From a bacterium (GTDB taxonomy: Bacteria > UBA10199 > DSSB01): a DNA stretch of 64,000 nt. The stretch is taken from the NCBI GenBank assembly GCA_035281585.1, contig DATEDP010000139.1, positions 1-64,000 of the forward strand. Reading direction: 5' to 3'. The translations under genes and the position numbers were made by a program. Positions 55,875 to 64,000 of the stretch are shown here, in pieces. The notes beneath the pieces are model-generated. The model was not told where the DNA came from and made no database searches. It saw only the letters and a list, made by a program, of their open reading frames with translations. Positions within the stretch are counted from its first letter, which is position 1, and every line of letters begins with the position of its first letter.

Positions 55875-58280
55875 TCAGGCCGCCTGCCGGCGCAGTTTGC
55901 GGTCCTCGAAAAATTTCAAGATCATCGGCAGGTAGAGCAAGGTCGTGATCAGGCAAGTTCCGAGGCCGATCGCCGCCACCTGCCCCATCGAGCGCAGCCC
56001 GCCATGGGTGCAGAAAACCAACCCGAAGAAACCGGCGGCATTGGTCATCGAAGCCAGCAAGGCCGAAACCCCGGTGGTGGTCAAAACCTTGGGCAAGGAG
56101 CCGGCCCCGAGCTCTTCATAGCGATGATAGATGTGGATGCTGTTATCGATGCTCATCCCCATTACCGCCGGAATCATGACCATGTTGTAGAGGTTGAGCT
56201 TCACGCCGGCAAGGAACATCACCCCCATCACCCAGAAAACGCCGGCCAATATCGAGAACATCACCAGCAGAGTCTTCCGGACATTGCGGAAATTGAGGAA
56301 GACGAAGAAGGATACGCTCAGCACCGAGATGACCAGGACCTTTTCGGAATCCCGGATCATCGTCGTCAGGACGTCGGCGAAGACGATGGCGTCGCTGCTG
56401 GCTTGGAAAGTCCCCTTGGGCGTCTCGAGCTTGGAAATCTCGGCGGCGAAGGCGATGGCTTTCCGGCCGTCGTCGAGCTCGATGCGGGGCTTGGCCAGGA
56501 TCATCATCACGCTGCCGGGAATCGCGGGATCGCCGATGAAGCGCTCGGTCACCTCGGGCGGCGCCTCGCCCTCCTTCACCATGGTCGTGTCGGTTACCGC
56601 TTTCCGAAAGCGGTCGAGGTCGGCCCGCTTGTCGTCGGGCACCAGCTTGATGGTGTCGTCCTCCAGCATCTTCTGGATGTCTTTCAACACGGCCATCTTT
56701 TCTTCTTGCTGGCCGGGGACCAAGGAATAGATTGAATTGGTGCCCTGGACGGTGGTGTCGGGATTGGAATCCCGGATCTTCTCGACCGCGGCCTTGATGG
56801 CCTCGGCTTCGGCGCGGTTGTGGATGATCACCGCCGCCGGATTGTTGAGCCGCTCGCCGCTGGTCGCCCGCTGGCGGATCTTGTCGAGCCGGGTCGACGG
56901 GTCGTCGGCCCGGATCTTCTTGGTGTCGTACTCGAACTTCAAATATGGCGTGGCCAGGATCGAAAAGACCGTGATCAAGCTGAAAAGGACCAGCATCGGC
57001 CGGACGAAGCCGGAGCTGAAGGAAAAGCGGCCCTCGAACTCCCGGATCGTGCCGCCGAAATGAAGCAGCCGGATCTTTTCGCCCAGGACGAGAAGCGCGG
57101 GAAAGAAAGTGAAATAGAGCAAAAAAAGCACGATGAGGCCCAGCCCCGAGATGAGGCCGAACTCGCTGAATCCCTTGAAGTCGCTGAAGATCATCAGCAA
57201 GAAAGTGACCGCCAGCGAGGCCACCGCGGTGAGGACCGCCGGGCCCAATGAAAGGTAGATTTCGGTCAGAGTGGTTTCGAGCGGCACCCCGCCGTGGCGC
57301 TCTTCGTAATAGCGGGAAAAGACATGGATGCCGGTTTCGACCCCCAAGCCACCCAAGATGGCGAATAGAAACGAGGTCGTGACGTTGAGCTTGGCAACCC
57401 AGAGCGAGGACAGGGCCAAACCCATCGGAATGCCGACGGCCAAGGGCAGGAAGATCAAAAAAACGTATTGCGGCTTCCGAAAACGAAGCAGCAGCGGCAA
57501 AAAAATCAAGGCGCCGGAAATAATGCCCGCGATCTTGAGATCGTGAATCAAGGCCCGGTATTCCATGACCCGGGTCGAGCCGCTGAAATACATCTTCATC
57601 GAGGGATCGTAGGCCTTGATGTCGAAGCCTTGGACGACTTTTTGAACTTCGTCCTGGAAGTTCCTTTCCTCGGCCATCGTCAGGTTGGGCTGCTTCGACT
57701 CCACGTAGATCGCGTAAAGCCGGCCATTGGGGCTGACGTAATACTTGTTGTCGACGGCCTCCCCGCCGTACCGTTTGCGGTACTTCGCCTCCATGTCCTC
57801 GAAATCGAGGTTGGCGTCTTCCTCCTCGTCAAAGCTGATGTAGAGCGGGCCGAGCTTTTCCCGCTGGATCTTGCGGTCGATCCGGTGGCGGATGTCTTTG
57901 AGGTCGTCCAGCTCCAAGAACAGCAGCTTGTGCTTGTCGAAGTATTCGTAGCCGACTTTGGTGATGAGGGCCTGACCGACGTAGGGATTCTTTTCGAGAA
58001 CCAGCTTGAGATCCTGGATCAGCTTCTGAGTTTGCTCGGGATTGTCCGATTCGAAGACGACGGCAAAGCGCTTCTTGGGTTCGAGCTTGTCGCGAAGCTG
58101 AAGCAAGGTTTGGACGCTGGGATAATTGCGCGGCAGCAGGTCGATGGGATCGGTGCTGATGGTCTTGAAGAGCCGGATCATCCGCGGAAAGCTCAAGGCC
58201 GACAGCGCCAGGACCAGGAGGATCACAACCCCGTAGTATTTCAGCAGCCACCGAACCCAGCACCGGAAAAATTTTTCCAA
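55875..58280 (-). CDS. MMPL/RND-superfamily exporter
   Basis: An 801-residue, 12-helix membrane protein of the MMPL class: a first helix near 14-35, a large periplasmic loop (about 36-245), helices around 247-405 with GGLGVETGIHVFSRYYEERHGGV, a second loop, and the second helix set (LVISVLSVSFFVFLNF ... AVMGMSIDNSIHIYHRYEELG). The two GxxxxxxIH motifs are the repeated proton-relay region. Similar proteins move hopanoids or other lipids; the substrate is not known here. The start is TTG 58280 with AAGG seven bases upstream. It ends back to back with purU, with no spacer. Confidence 0.87.
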   Translation of the reverse strand: MEKFFRCWVRWLLKYYGVVILLVLALSALSFPRMIRLFKTISTDPIDLLPRNYPSVQTLLQLRDKLEPKKRFAVVFESDNPEQTQKLIQDLKLVLEKNPYVGQALITKVGYEYFDKHKLLFLELDDLKDIRHRIDRKIQREKLGPLYISFDEEEDANLDFEDMEAKYRKRYGGEAVDNKYYVSPNGRLYAIYVESKQPNLTMAEERNFQDEVQKVVQGFDIKAYDPSMKMYFSGSTRVMEYRALIHDLKIAGIISGALIFLPLLLRFRKPQYVFLIFLPLAVGIPMGLALSSLWVAKLNVTTSFLFAILGGLGVETGIHVFSRYYEERHGGVPLETTLTEIYLSLGPAVLTAVASLAVTFLLMIFSDFKGFSEFGLISGLGLIVLFLLYFTFFPALLVLGEKIRLLHFGGTIREFEGRFSFSSGFVRPMLVLFSLITVFSILATPYLKFEYDTKKIRADDPSTRLDKIRQRATSGERLNNPAAVIIHNRAEAEAIKAAVEKIRDSNPDTTVQGTNSIYSLVPGQQEEKMAVLKDIQKMLEDDTIKLVPDDKRADLDRFRKAVTDTTMVKEGEAPPEVTERFIGDPAIPGSVMMILAKPRIELDDGRKAIAFAAEISKLETPKGTFQASSDAIVFADVLTTMIRDSEKVLVISVLSVSFFVFLNFRNVRKTLLVMFSILAGVFWVMGVMFLAGVKLNLYNMVMIPAVMGMSIDNSIHIYHRYEELGAGSLPKVLTTTGVSALLASMTNAAGFFGLVFCTHGGLRSMGQVAAIGLGTCLITTLLYLPMILKFFEDRKLRRQAA

Positions 58281-58336
58281 AGGAATACCTTTATAATATA
58301 AGAAAGCCGCCCGGTCTTATAATGAAAGGGCCGCCG

Positions 58337-59227
58337 ATGCAACCGCGCCGAAAAAAGAGCCATCTCCTGTTCAAAGCCAAGGTTTCCCGGGGCGATTTCG
58401 ACTTGGCCTTGGGCCTGCTCTATCAATGCGGCCTGACTTCCAGTCAGCGGGTCCCGGGACCGGGCCGAGTCGGCCTGAGCGCCGCCTTGCCGCCGGGCCT
58501 GAGCGCCAAGCAGCTGCTTAGCGGTTTGAGAGCGCTGGAAACCGGCCTCGGACGTCGGCTCTTTCACGAAGCCAAGGTCGAAAAAGTTCTGCGCGGCGAT
58601 TGGAGCCGGAAATATCAACGCTACTTGAAGCCTTTCCAGCTCATTCCAGCTTCGGCCTTATCGGCGGGCCTCGAAGTCGATCCTCGCGGAAAGACTCCGC
58701 GCCGATTGGAAGCGAACACTTTGTACATCGAAGCCGGGCTGGCCTTTGGGACCGGCACCCACACCACCACCCGGCTGGCCGCCGAGCTTTTGAGCGAGGC
58801 GATGGCGTCGCGACGTCGGCCCTCGGTGCTCGACGTCGGCTGCGGGACCGGCATCCTGGCGATGACGGCCAAGAAGCTCGGCGCCGCCAAGGTCGTTGCG
58901 GTCGACAACGATCCCGAGGCCCTGGTCACCGCCAAGGAAAACTTCAAACGCAATCGGCTTTCGGGGATTCGGCTACTCCTGTCGCTGGACGGCTTGAAGG
59001 CGAATTTCCCGGTGATCGTTTCCAATATCGGACTGAACGTGATCTTGGAGTTGAAATCGGAGTTTCGCCGGCTGCTCGCCGTCCAGGGCGACTTGATCCT
59101 GACCGGCCTACTCTATAAGGACGTTCGCGAGCTATTGCGAGCTTATCGGGGGATGGAAATCGTCCGGAAGTGCAATCGGCTGGGTTGGTCGGCGGTTTGG
59201 CTGAAGAACGCGCCTTTGTCATCCTGA
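58337..59227 (+). CDS. prmA: PrmA-like class I methyltransferase
   Basis: A 296-residue protein whose C-terminal half has the PrmA core: GLAFGTGTHTTTRLAAELL, motif I SVLDVGCGTGILAMTAKKLGA, VVAVDNDPEALVTAKENF, and PVIVSNIGLNVILEL at the NxL position. The N-terminal domain is divergent from ribosomal protein L11 methyltransferases, so L11 as target is likely but not certain. ATG 58337 has AAAGGG six bases upstream; ATG 58322 has none. The TGA stop comes from the dispersed GTCATCCTGAGC repeat, so the last residues (PLSS) partly derive from it. Confidence 0.82.
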   Translation: MQPRRKKSHLLFKAKVSRGDFDLALGLLYQCGLTSSQRVPGPGRVGLSAALPPGLSAKQLLSGLRALETGLGRRLFHEAKVEKVLRGDWSRKYQRYLKPFQLIPASALSAGLEVDPRGKTPRRLEANTLYIEAGLAFGTGTHTTTRLAAELLSEAMASRRRPSVLDVGCGTGILAMTAKKLGAAKVVAVDNDPEALVTAKENFKRNRLSGIRLLLSLDGLKANFPVIVSNIGLNVILELKSEFRRLLAVQGDLILTGLLYKDVRELLRAYRGMEIVRKCNRLGWSAVWLKNAPLSS

Positions 59228-59374
59228 GCGAAGCGAAGGATCTGCGACCTACCAAGATTTTTTGAAAGTTCTAAGTCCCTTCGTGTCTTCGGAGAGATTC
59301 CGTAGAAACGAAGGGGCTTTGGCTTTAGAGACTTTCTTGGCCGGTCGCAGATCCTTCGCTTCGCTCAGGATGAC
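59218..59374. repeat. GTCATCCTGAGCGAAGCGAA fold-back repeat
   Basis: A near-perfect copy like 27234-27392: the left end GTCATCCTGAGCGAAGCGAA continues AGGATCTGCGACC, and the right end is its inverse; the interior has further inverted similarity (AAGTCCCTTCG / CGAAGGGGCTT). The left end contains the TGA stop of the PrmA-like gene (59225-59227). Confidence 0.85.
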
Positions 59375-59381
59375 ATCCATT

Positions 59382-61622
59382 CTACTCGATCTTCAAGCAG
59401 CCGCCGCTCACCGGGTTCTTCAAATAAATGTGGAAATGCGGGTCGATGTCCCGGATCTGAATCTCGCGGTCTTCGGGCGTGAATTGGAAGAGTCCGAGCG
59501 AGGCGTGGATGTGCTGGCGGTCGATCCCGCAGCGCTTTTGGTCCTTTTTGGAAAAGGTCGGCTGACTCTCCTCGCCGGCGATGACCAGCTTCTGAAAGCT
59601 GACTTCCCGGCCCTTGCCGTCGCGCAGGTCTTGCAGGCGGTCGATTCGGATGCTGGCGGCCTTCATCTTGGCGCTTTCGGGAATGGCCAAGGGAAAATAG
59701 ATCCCGCCGGGCAAGCGCGCGAAAAGCTTGCCCCAGGCGTCGCCGGTGATCCGGATCGGCCCGAGGTCGGCCTTGGTGATCTCGAGCGCGGCCTGGCCCT
59801 GCTCCGCCGAGACCTTGCCCAGCTCCATCTTGGCGACCTTGAACTCGATGTCCTGCGGCTCGATGTAAAAGTCGGTGACGACTTGCTTGGCGAGCAGCGG
59901 CCCCAGCCTTTTCTTGAGATCGGGCCATTCCTCGACCTCGGAAGTGTCTTGGTGGAAGACGACGCGCCCGCCCTTTCCTTGGACTCGGATCGATTGGTCG
60001 CCGGCGCCGCCCTCGAGCAAGGCCTGCTGGCTCGCCGGCCAAACTCGCAGCCGGCCGAGGCCGGCCACCGAGGCGTCGCGAACTTGAGTTTTAACCGAGG
60101 CCTTGAGCTTTTCGGATTGGACGAGCAAGCGCAGCTCCGGCAATTGGGCCTTGAGGCTGCCGCTCAAGTCCACCACCGGATCGCCGTTGGGGGCCGGCTT
60201 CACCTCAAGCCTTCCATTCCCTTGGAGGGCTTCGAACTTGAGAAAGCCGATCTCGTCTTCACCCGACTTCACTTTAAGCTCGCCGGTGGCCTTTCCGGTC
60301 AAGCCGGCAGCGAAATGGACTTTGCCGTCGACGATCCGCAGCACGACGTCGGAGAAGACCGCCTCGTCGTTGGGATTGGTCCGCAGCTCAATGCCTTTCT
60401 CGCGAAAGGCCAAACGCCGGGCGCTGAGCTTGGCGATGTCGATTCGCGGCCCATAGGCGTCGGTTTGGAATTTCAGCCCCTTGAGCTCGATGCCCTCCTC
60501 GAGATCGAGGCGCAGCGGCAGGTCATCCTGCTTGGCCCGCCCCTCCAAGTACATCCGTTTGCTCCGGTAAGACGGGATTTCATAAGTGGTGGAGCGTTTG
60601 CCGAGAGGATCGAAACGGAGCTGAATCTCGAGCGGGTCGAGCCGCTCCTCGGCATTGGTCAGCTTGATCGCGCCCTCGCGGCCCTTCCATTCGGCCGCCC
60701 GGAGACCATGGACCTTGACCTTGGGCTCCAAGAGCGAGCCGCCGACGATCAAACGGTGCTTTTCGCCCGGAGCCAAGGGCGCGAAATGCAGGGCCAGGCC
60801 GCCGAGCTGGACTTTTTCATTGCTGAAGTCGCCGCTGATCGAAATTTCGGCCTTGTCCAATACCGGCTTGACCTTATCGATGCCTACTTTCTTAGCCGTT
60901 TCTAAGCCGCGCCTTTCGGCGATCTTGAGCACGATGTCGAGGATCTGCCAGCTATAGACCGGCAGACCTTGATAAAGGTCCCATCCTTTGCCGCGGATCA
61001 AGTCGGGGTCGAGCTCGGCCTTGTTGACGTAATCCTCATGAACGTCCTTGCTCACCGGGAACCAAAGGTATTGGACTTTGGCCTCGAGCTTGCGGCTCGA
61101 GGGATTCATCTGGACCCGGAGGATCTTGACGATGAAGAAGGGTCCGATGATGGGCACTTGCTCGAAGGGCTTCAACAAAGATTGCGGGCCGGCATAGGGC
61201 TTGAAATCGATGCCGAGCTGAACGACCGCCCCCGGCCCCTTCAGCACCGCGTGGGTGAAGGTCTGCACTTGGCCCGGGCCGATGCCTTCCATCGGCAGCT
61301 TCAAGTCGGCGCTGAGCTCGAAATCCTTCAACTGGGTGGTCAGATCGTAAATTAGCTTGGCCAAGGGAGTGTCCGGCGGCGGCGGCAAGGCCGGCGCCGA
61401 GCGAATCTGGGGCGCGAAAATTTGGGTCGGATAGAGCGTGGCCAGCGGCTTGACCGAGACCGCGCCCTTCGCCAAGAGCGGATGGTCTTGGGCCTGATCG
61501 CAGAGATAATAATCCTGGGAAACCTGAGACGGCTTGGTCAGCGGATTGAGGTTGAGCGAGGGCCGCGGACTCGAGGCTTGCAAGTCGGGAAGCGTCCGCG
61601 GGCTGACCTTTTGGCAAACCAT
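59382..61622 (-). CDS. Large beta-rich protein of unknown function
   Basis: A 746-residue protein starting MVCQKVSPRTLPDLQASS without a signal peptide. After a Pro-rich head (to about 90) come DLTTQLKDFELSADLKLPMEGIGPGQVQTFTHAVLKGPGAVVQLGIDFKPYAG and long stretches of alternating hydrophobic strands with charged turns (KVKVHGLRAAEWKGREGAIKLTN; GRLEVKPAPNGDPVVDLSGSLKAQLPELRLLVQ). A few Cys occur, including CDQAQDHP and CGIDRQ and a C-terminal GGCLKIE. The pattern recalls AsmA-like lipid-transfer beta-taco proteins but no family motif is certain. The ATG overlaps the upstream gene by ATGA. Confidence 0.65.
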   Translation of the reverse strand: MVCQKVSPRTLPDLQASSPRPSLNLNPLTKPSQVSQDYYLCDQAQDHPLLAKGAVSVKPLATLYPTQIFAPQIRSAPALPPPPDTPLAKLIYDLTTQLKDFELSADLKLPMEGIGPGQVQTFTHAVLKGPGAVVQLGIDFKPYAGPQSLLKPFEQVPIIGPFFIVKILRVQMNPSSRKLEAKVQYLWFPVSKDVHEDYVNKAELDPDLIRGKGWDLYQGLPVYSWQILDIVLKIAERRGLETAKKVGIDKVKPVLDKAEISISGDFSNEKVQLGGLALHFAPLAPGEKHRLIVGGSLLEPKVKVHGLRAAEWKGREGAIKLTNAEERLDPLEIQLRFDPLGKRSTTYEIPSYRSKRMYLEGRAKQDDLPLRLDLEEGIELKGLKFQTDAYGPRIDIAKLSARRLAFREKGIELRTNPNDEAVFSDVVLRIVDGKVHFAAGLTGKATGELKVKSGEDEIGFLKFEALQGNGRLEVKPAPNGDPVVDLSGSLKAQLPELRLLVQSEKLKASVKTQVRDASVAGLGRLRVWPASQQALLEGGAGDQSIRVQGKGGRVVFHQDTSEVEEWPDLKKRLGPLLAKQVVTDFYIEPQDIEFKVAKMELGKVSAEQGQAALEITKADLGPIRITGDAWGKLFARLPGGIYFPLAIPESAKMKAASIRIDRLQDLRDGKGREVSFQKLVIAGEESQPTFSKKDQKRCGIDRQHIHASLGLFQFTPEDREIQIRDIDPHFHIYLKNPVSGGCLKIE

Positions 61623-64000
61623 CAGCGTCCTCCCTCGGCTTTCAGGCTCTTCACGAAGAGCCGCCAATAAGCCTCGGCGCTTAAGGGCAATTGATCGGTG
61701 ATAAGAAAGACCTTGCGGCTCCCCAGCCCTTGAACGTTCGAGCCCAGCCAGACCGAGGGCTCGACTCGGGCTTCGAGCCGGATTCCCTCGCCGCCGGCAT
61801 AAGCGATGCCGTTTTGAACGCTCCAGAGCTGATCGGCGACGAGGTCGAAGCCCTCGACGGCCTTTGCCCGAGAGCTTCCGTCTCCGACCCTGACTTCGCC
61901 GCCTTGAATTCCAACGCCGCGGCCCCCGATCAAGATTCCTTTCGGGAGCAAAACCGCTTGCCAGGTTCCCTTGAGGGGGAATTCGCCTTCGACCGTTCGG
62001 GATTCGCCGGGCAGCGACAGCGGGCCGAGCCGAAGCTCCGAACCGCGCCGCGGATCGAGCCAAAGGAAGACCGAGCGCCGCGCCGGCGAATAGCTCAGCG
62101 AGCCTTGCAGGTCGGCGTCAAAGGGCCCGCTTAAACCGCCGTCGAGCTTGCCTTCGACGCGGGCCTTCAAGCTCATCCTCGGCTTGGCCAGCAGGCTGCT
62201 CCACGGATCGGTGGTGAAGGAGCCGCTGACCTTTAAATCTTCGGCGAAGAGGCCCGAGGCCAGCGGCAAGCGCGAAGGGCGAAACTGGAAGCTGCCGGCG
62301 ATCCGCTCCGATTCGGCGGTCCGGCGCAAGCGCAAGTCGAGGGCGTTGCCGCCCGGGAGGTCCGGCAAGCGGATCCGGCCGGCCAGGCCTTGCTCCGACC
62401 ATTGGAGCTCGGCTCGGCCCTTTCGGGTCCAGGACCTTCCGTCATAGTCGAAGGCGATCGAGGGGAGCTTGAGCTCGCCTTGCTTGGCGCCGGCTTTCAA
62501 CTCCAGCTCCGAAACCAAGGCGAGCGGGACGTTGAGCCCGCGCAGCTTCAGGGTGCCTTCGCCATCCATCCCCCAATCTTCGCCCTCGAGCTTCGGCTTC
62601 AGCACGAAGGAAAACCGAGGCTCGATCGCGGCGGCGCCATAATTCAAGGCCACGGCATCGCCTTCGAGGGTGAGTCGTTGAGAATCTCCCTTGAGATCGA
62701 CCGACAAGCCTTCGGCTTTCAGGAGCGACGCTCCTTCGGCTTGGAGGATCGCCAAGTCTCCGCTGAGCTCGAAGTCGAGGCGCTTCCAAGTCCGGCCGGC
62801 GCCTTCATACTCGACCTCGCCCTGCCCGACCAAGGTTCCGAACCAGGAAAGACCGCTGGAGCCGAGCGGCGCAGGATGCTCCTTCGGCACCTGCCATTGA
62901 AGATCGCGCAAAGAAAAGCGGGACCCGGCGAGGGCGAAGCTGCCGTTTTTGAAGCTTCCCCGGGCCGAGCCGTCGAGGATGACCGAAAGATTGGGCAAGC
63001 CGGCGCCCTCGATCGCATTCAGAGGCGTCTCGACCCGCAAGCCCTCGGCTTCGAGCTCGATCTCGCCTCCCCGCCGCAGAACCAAATTGGCCGCCCCCTG
63101 AAGAATGATTTCGGACTCGCCGAACAGCGGCGCGATTTGGGCGCGGGCCTTCATGTTCCGGATTTGAAGGCGAGTCGCACCCTCTTCCGGAAAATACCGA
63201 ATCTCCAGGTCGGCCAAGCCTTCGGGGATCGACCAGCCCTCGGGAAGCGGCAGGCGCGACAAGTCGAAATGCGGCCACAGAACTTTGCTGCCGCGCTCCA
63301 AGCCCGAGAAGTCGAAGCTGCGCCAAAGGCCGGCCGCCAAGTTGTCTTTCAATCGAGGCAGGTCGAGGTAGGCTTCCAAGCCCGCGCTCAAAGGATGGCA
63401 GGAGCCGCCCGGAGTGCCCGGAGGATCCACCACCCAGGTTTCGCCGGGAATTTCGGCTTTCAGCGTCACCTGGCGCAGTGCCGAGAGCAAGGGATCGTCG
63501 CCGCCGCCCGCTTCGGGCGATTGAGTAAAAGCCTTCAGCAAGTCGGCCAAGGGAAGCGGATGGATTTTCTTTTCGGGAAAAGCCCGAGCCAGCGGGCCTT
63601 TCAACACCGGCTCGGTGATGTCGCTGTCCTTGGGCAGGGAGGGAAAGCAGCTCTTCAGGCGGATTTTCCCGGCGGCATCGGTGTCGACGGCACAGAAATC
63701 GTAGAGCCCGCCGAGGGCGTAGAAACCGCCGAGCCGCAGCGGTTGAGGGAAGGAAAGCCGGCCCTGGCGGACCCGAGCCTCGGCGCAAATCCCGGCTCCC
63801 TCCCGCAAGTAGAGATCGGGCGAGTTTTCGACGGCCAAGACGCCGCTTCCGAAGCGAAGCTCGGCTTGGATTCGGGCTTCGCGGAAATAACCGTGAAGGA
63901 GGCGCGGCAGCAAGTTTTCGCGGGAGTAATACTCCGGCAGGGCTCTGAGTTGATCTTCAATCTTTTGAAGTGGAGGAACGGACGCGGTCGGAGGAAGGAC
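61622..64000 (-). CDS. Large AsmA-like beta-rich protein, 5' end beyond the window
   Basis: The frame stays open to the window edge (upstream codons read ...PPLQKIEDQLRALPEYYSRENLLPRLLHGYF), so about 792 codons are seen and the true start is outside. Apparent starts such as TTG 63913 are internal. The sequence is a series of beta-strand repeats with LEGDAVALNYG, LKLRGLNVPLALVSELELKAG and FKNGSFALAGSRFSLRDLQWQVP, typical of AsmA/DUF748/TamB-like long beta proteins of the envelope. Lipid transport between membranes is the general idea for these families; not shown here. It is coupled to the next gene by ATGA. Confidence 0.68.
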   Translation of the reverse strand, partial: VLPPTASVPPLQKIEDQLRALPEYYSRENLLPRLLHGYFREARIQAELRFGSGVLAVENSPDLYLREGAGICAEARVRQGRLSFPQPLRLGGFYALGGLYDFCAVDTDAAGKIRLKSCFPSLPKDSDITEPVLKGPLARAFPEKKIHPLPLADLLKAFTQSPEAGGGDDPLLSALRQVTLKAEIPGETWVVDPPGTPGGSCHPLSAGLEAYLDLPRLKDNLAAGLWRSFDFSGLERGSKVLWPHFDLSRLPLPEGWSIPEGLADLEIRYFPEEGATRLQIRNMKARAQIAPLFGESEIILQGAANLVLRRGGEIELEAEGLRVETPLNAIEGAGLPNLSVILDGSARGSFKNGSFALAGSRFSLRDLQWQVPKEHPAPLGSSGLSWFGTLVGQGEVEYEGAGRTWKRLDFELSGDLAILQAEGASLLKAEGLSVDLKGDSQRLTLEGDAVALNYGAAAIEPRFSFVLKPKLEGEDWGMDGEGTLKLRGLNVPLALVSELELKAGAKQGELKLPSIAFDYDGRSWTRKGRAELQWSEQGLAGRIRLPDLPGGNALDLRLRRTAESERIAGSFQFRPSRLPLASGLFAEDLKVSGSFTTDPWSSLLAKPRMSLKARVEGKLDGGLSGPFDADLQGSLSYSPARRSVFLWLDPRRGSELRLGPLSLPGESRTVEGEFPLKGTWQAVLLPKGILIGGRGVGIQGGEVRVGDGSSRAKAVEGFDLVADQLWSVQNGIAYAGGEGIRLEARVEPSVWLGSNVQGLGSRKVFLITDQLPLSAEAYWRLFVKSLKAEGGR

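Overview
The window is a gene-dense, high-GC bacterial chromosome segment made almost entirely of housekeeping genes. There is no rRNA, CRISPR array, transposase or phage module. Several features suggest a Gram-negative, aerobic, uncultivated lineage of the broad deltaproteobacterial kind: a SdhCAB with a single cytochrome b subunit, a complete Bat (aerotolerance) operon, AddAB, the proteobacterial-type GshA, DksA, an RND/MMPL exporter and AsmA-like proteins. The lineage is inferred from gene content only. Genes are packed with 1-4 base stop/start overlaps, and convergent neighbours often overlap in their coding ends.

Layout. 1-4.2 kb: a truncated minus-strand gene start, a hairpin-rich region, a VKOR-DsbA fusion, coenzyme B12-dependent ribonucleotide reductase and tRNA-Gly. 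4.2-11 kb: a BaiN/HI0933-type flavoprotein, a GIY-YIG protein, DUF1232, a hydrolase, an operon of an eight-EF-hand exported protein, an NCS2-like permease and a second hydrolase, then dodecin and DedA. 11.2-14.6 kb (-): pgsA, a thermonuclease-like protein, an SRPBCC protein and typA in one overlapping operon. 14.7-17 kb: nadB and an exported protein of unknown function. 17.1-27.2 kb (-): moxR, DUF58, a DUF4381-like protein, batA, batB, a batC-like TPR/poly-Gln protein, batD, batE, a lysophospholipase-like hydrolase and pyrE. 27.4-31.8 kb: dnaJ(-), an unknown gene and dnaK(+). 31.9-35.3 kb: sdhCAB. 35.7-41.9 kb (-): a methyltransferase fusion, hpt, fadD, DUF4870, DUF2752 and SCP2. 42.2-42.6 kb (-): tRNA-Cys, tRNA-Leu and a broken tRNA-Leu tail. 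43.8-54.1 kb (+): glycosyltransferase, addB, addA, a glnE split into two genes, and gshA, all nearly contiguous. 54.1-64 kb: an exported protein, dksA, purU, an MMPL exporter, a PrmA-like methyltransferase, and two large proteins of which the last runs off the window.

The most unusual content is between the genes. At least six families of fold-back repeats fill the spacers, and several supply stop codons or C-terminal residues to neighbouring genes. One family is different: three copies (475-622 +, 35310-35452 -, 35499-35648 +) share a predicted three-way-junction fold with a constant 22-base loop and a constant GGCTTGA hairpin loop. Their stems differ in sequence yet stay paired, and the imperfect pairs I found are all G-U on the same sense strand. 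This is the best candidate here for an undescribed structured RNA or RNA-like element.

Other points of interest are the split glnE, a repeat read in frame inside addA, a tRNA-Leu tail duplication with paired hairpin modules, a hairpin predicted to mask the sdhC ribosome-binding site, and an 891-residue membrane/proline-rich/methyltransferase fusion.
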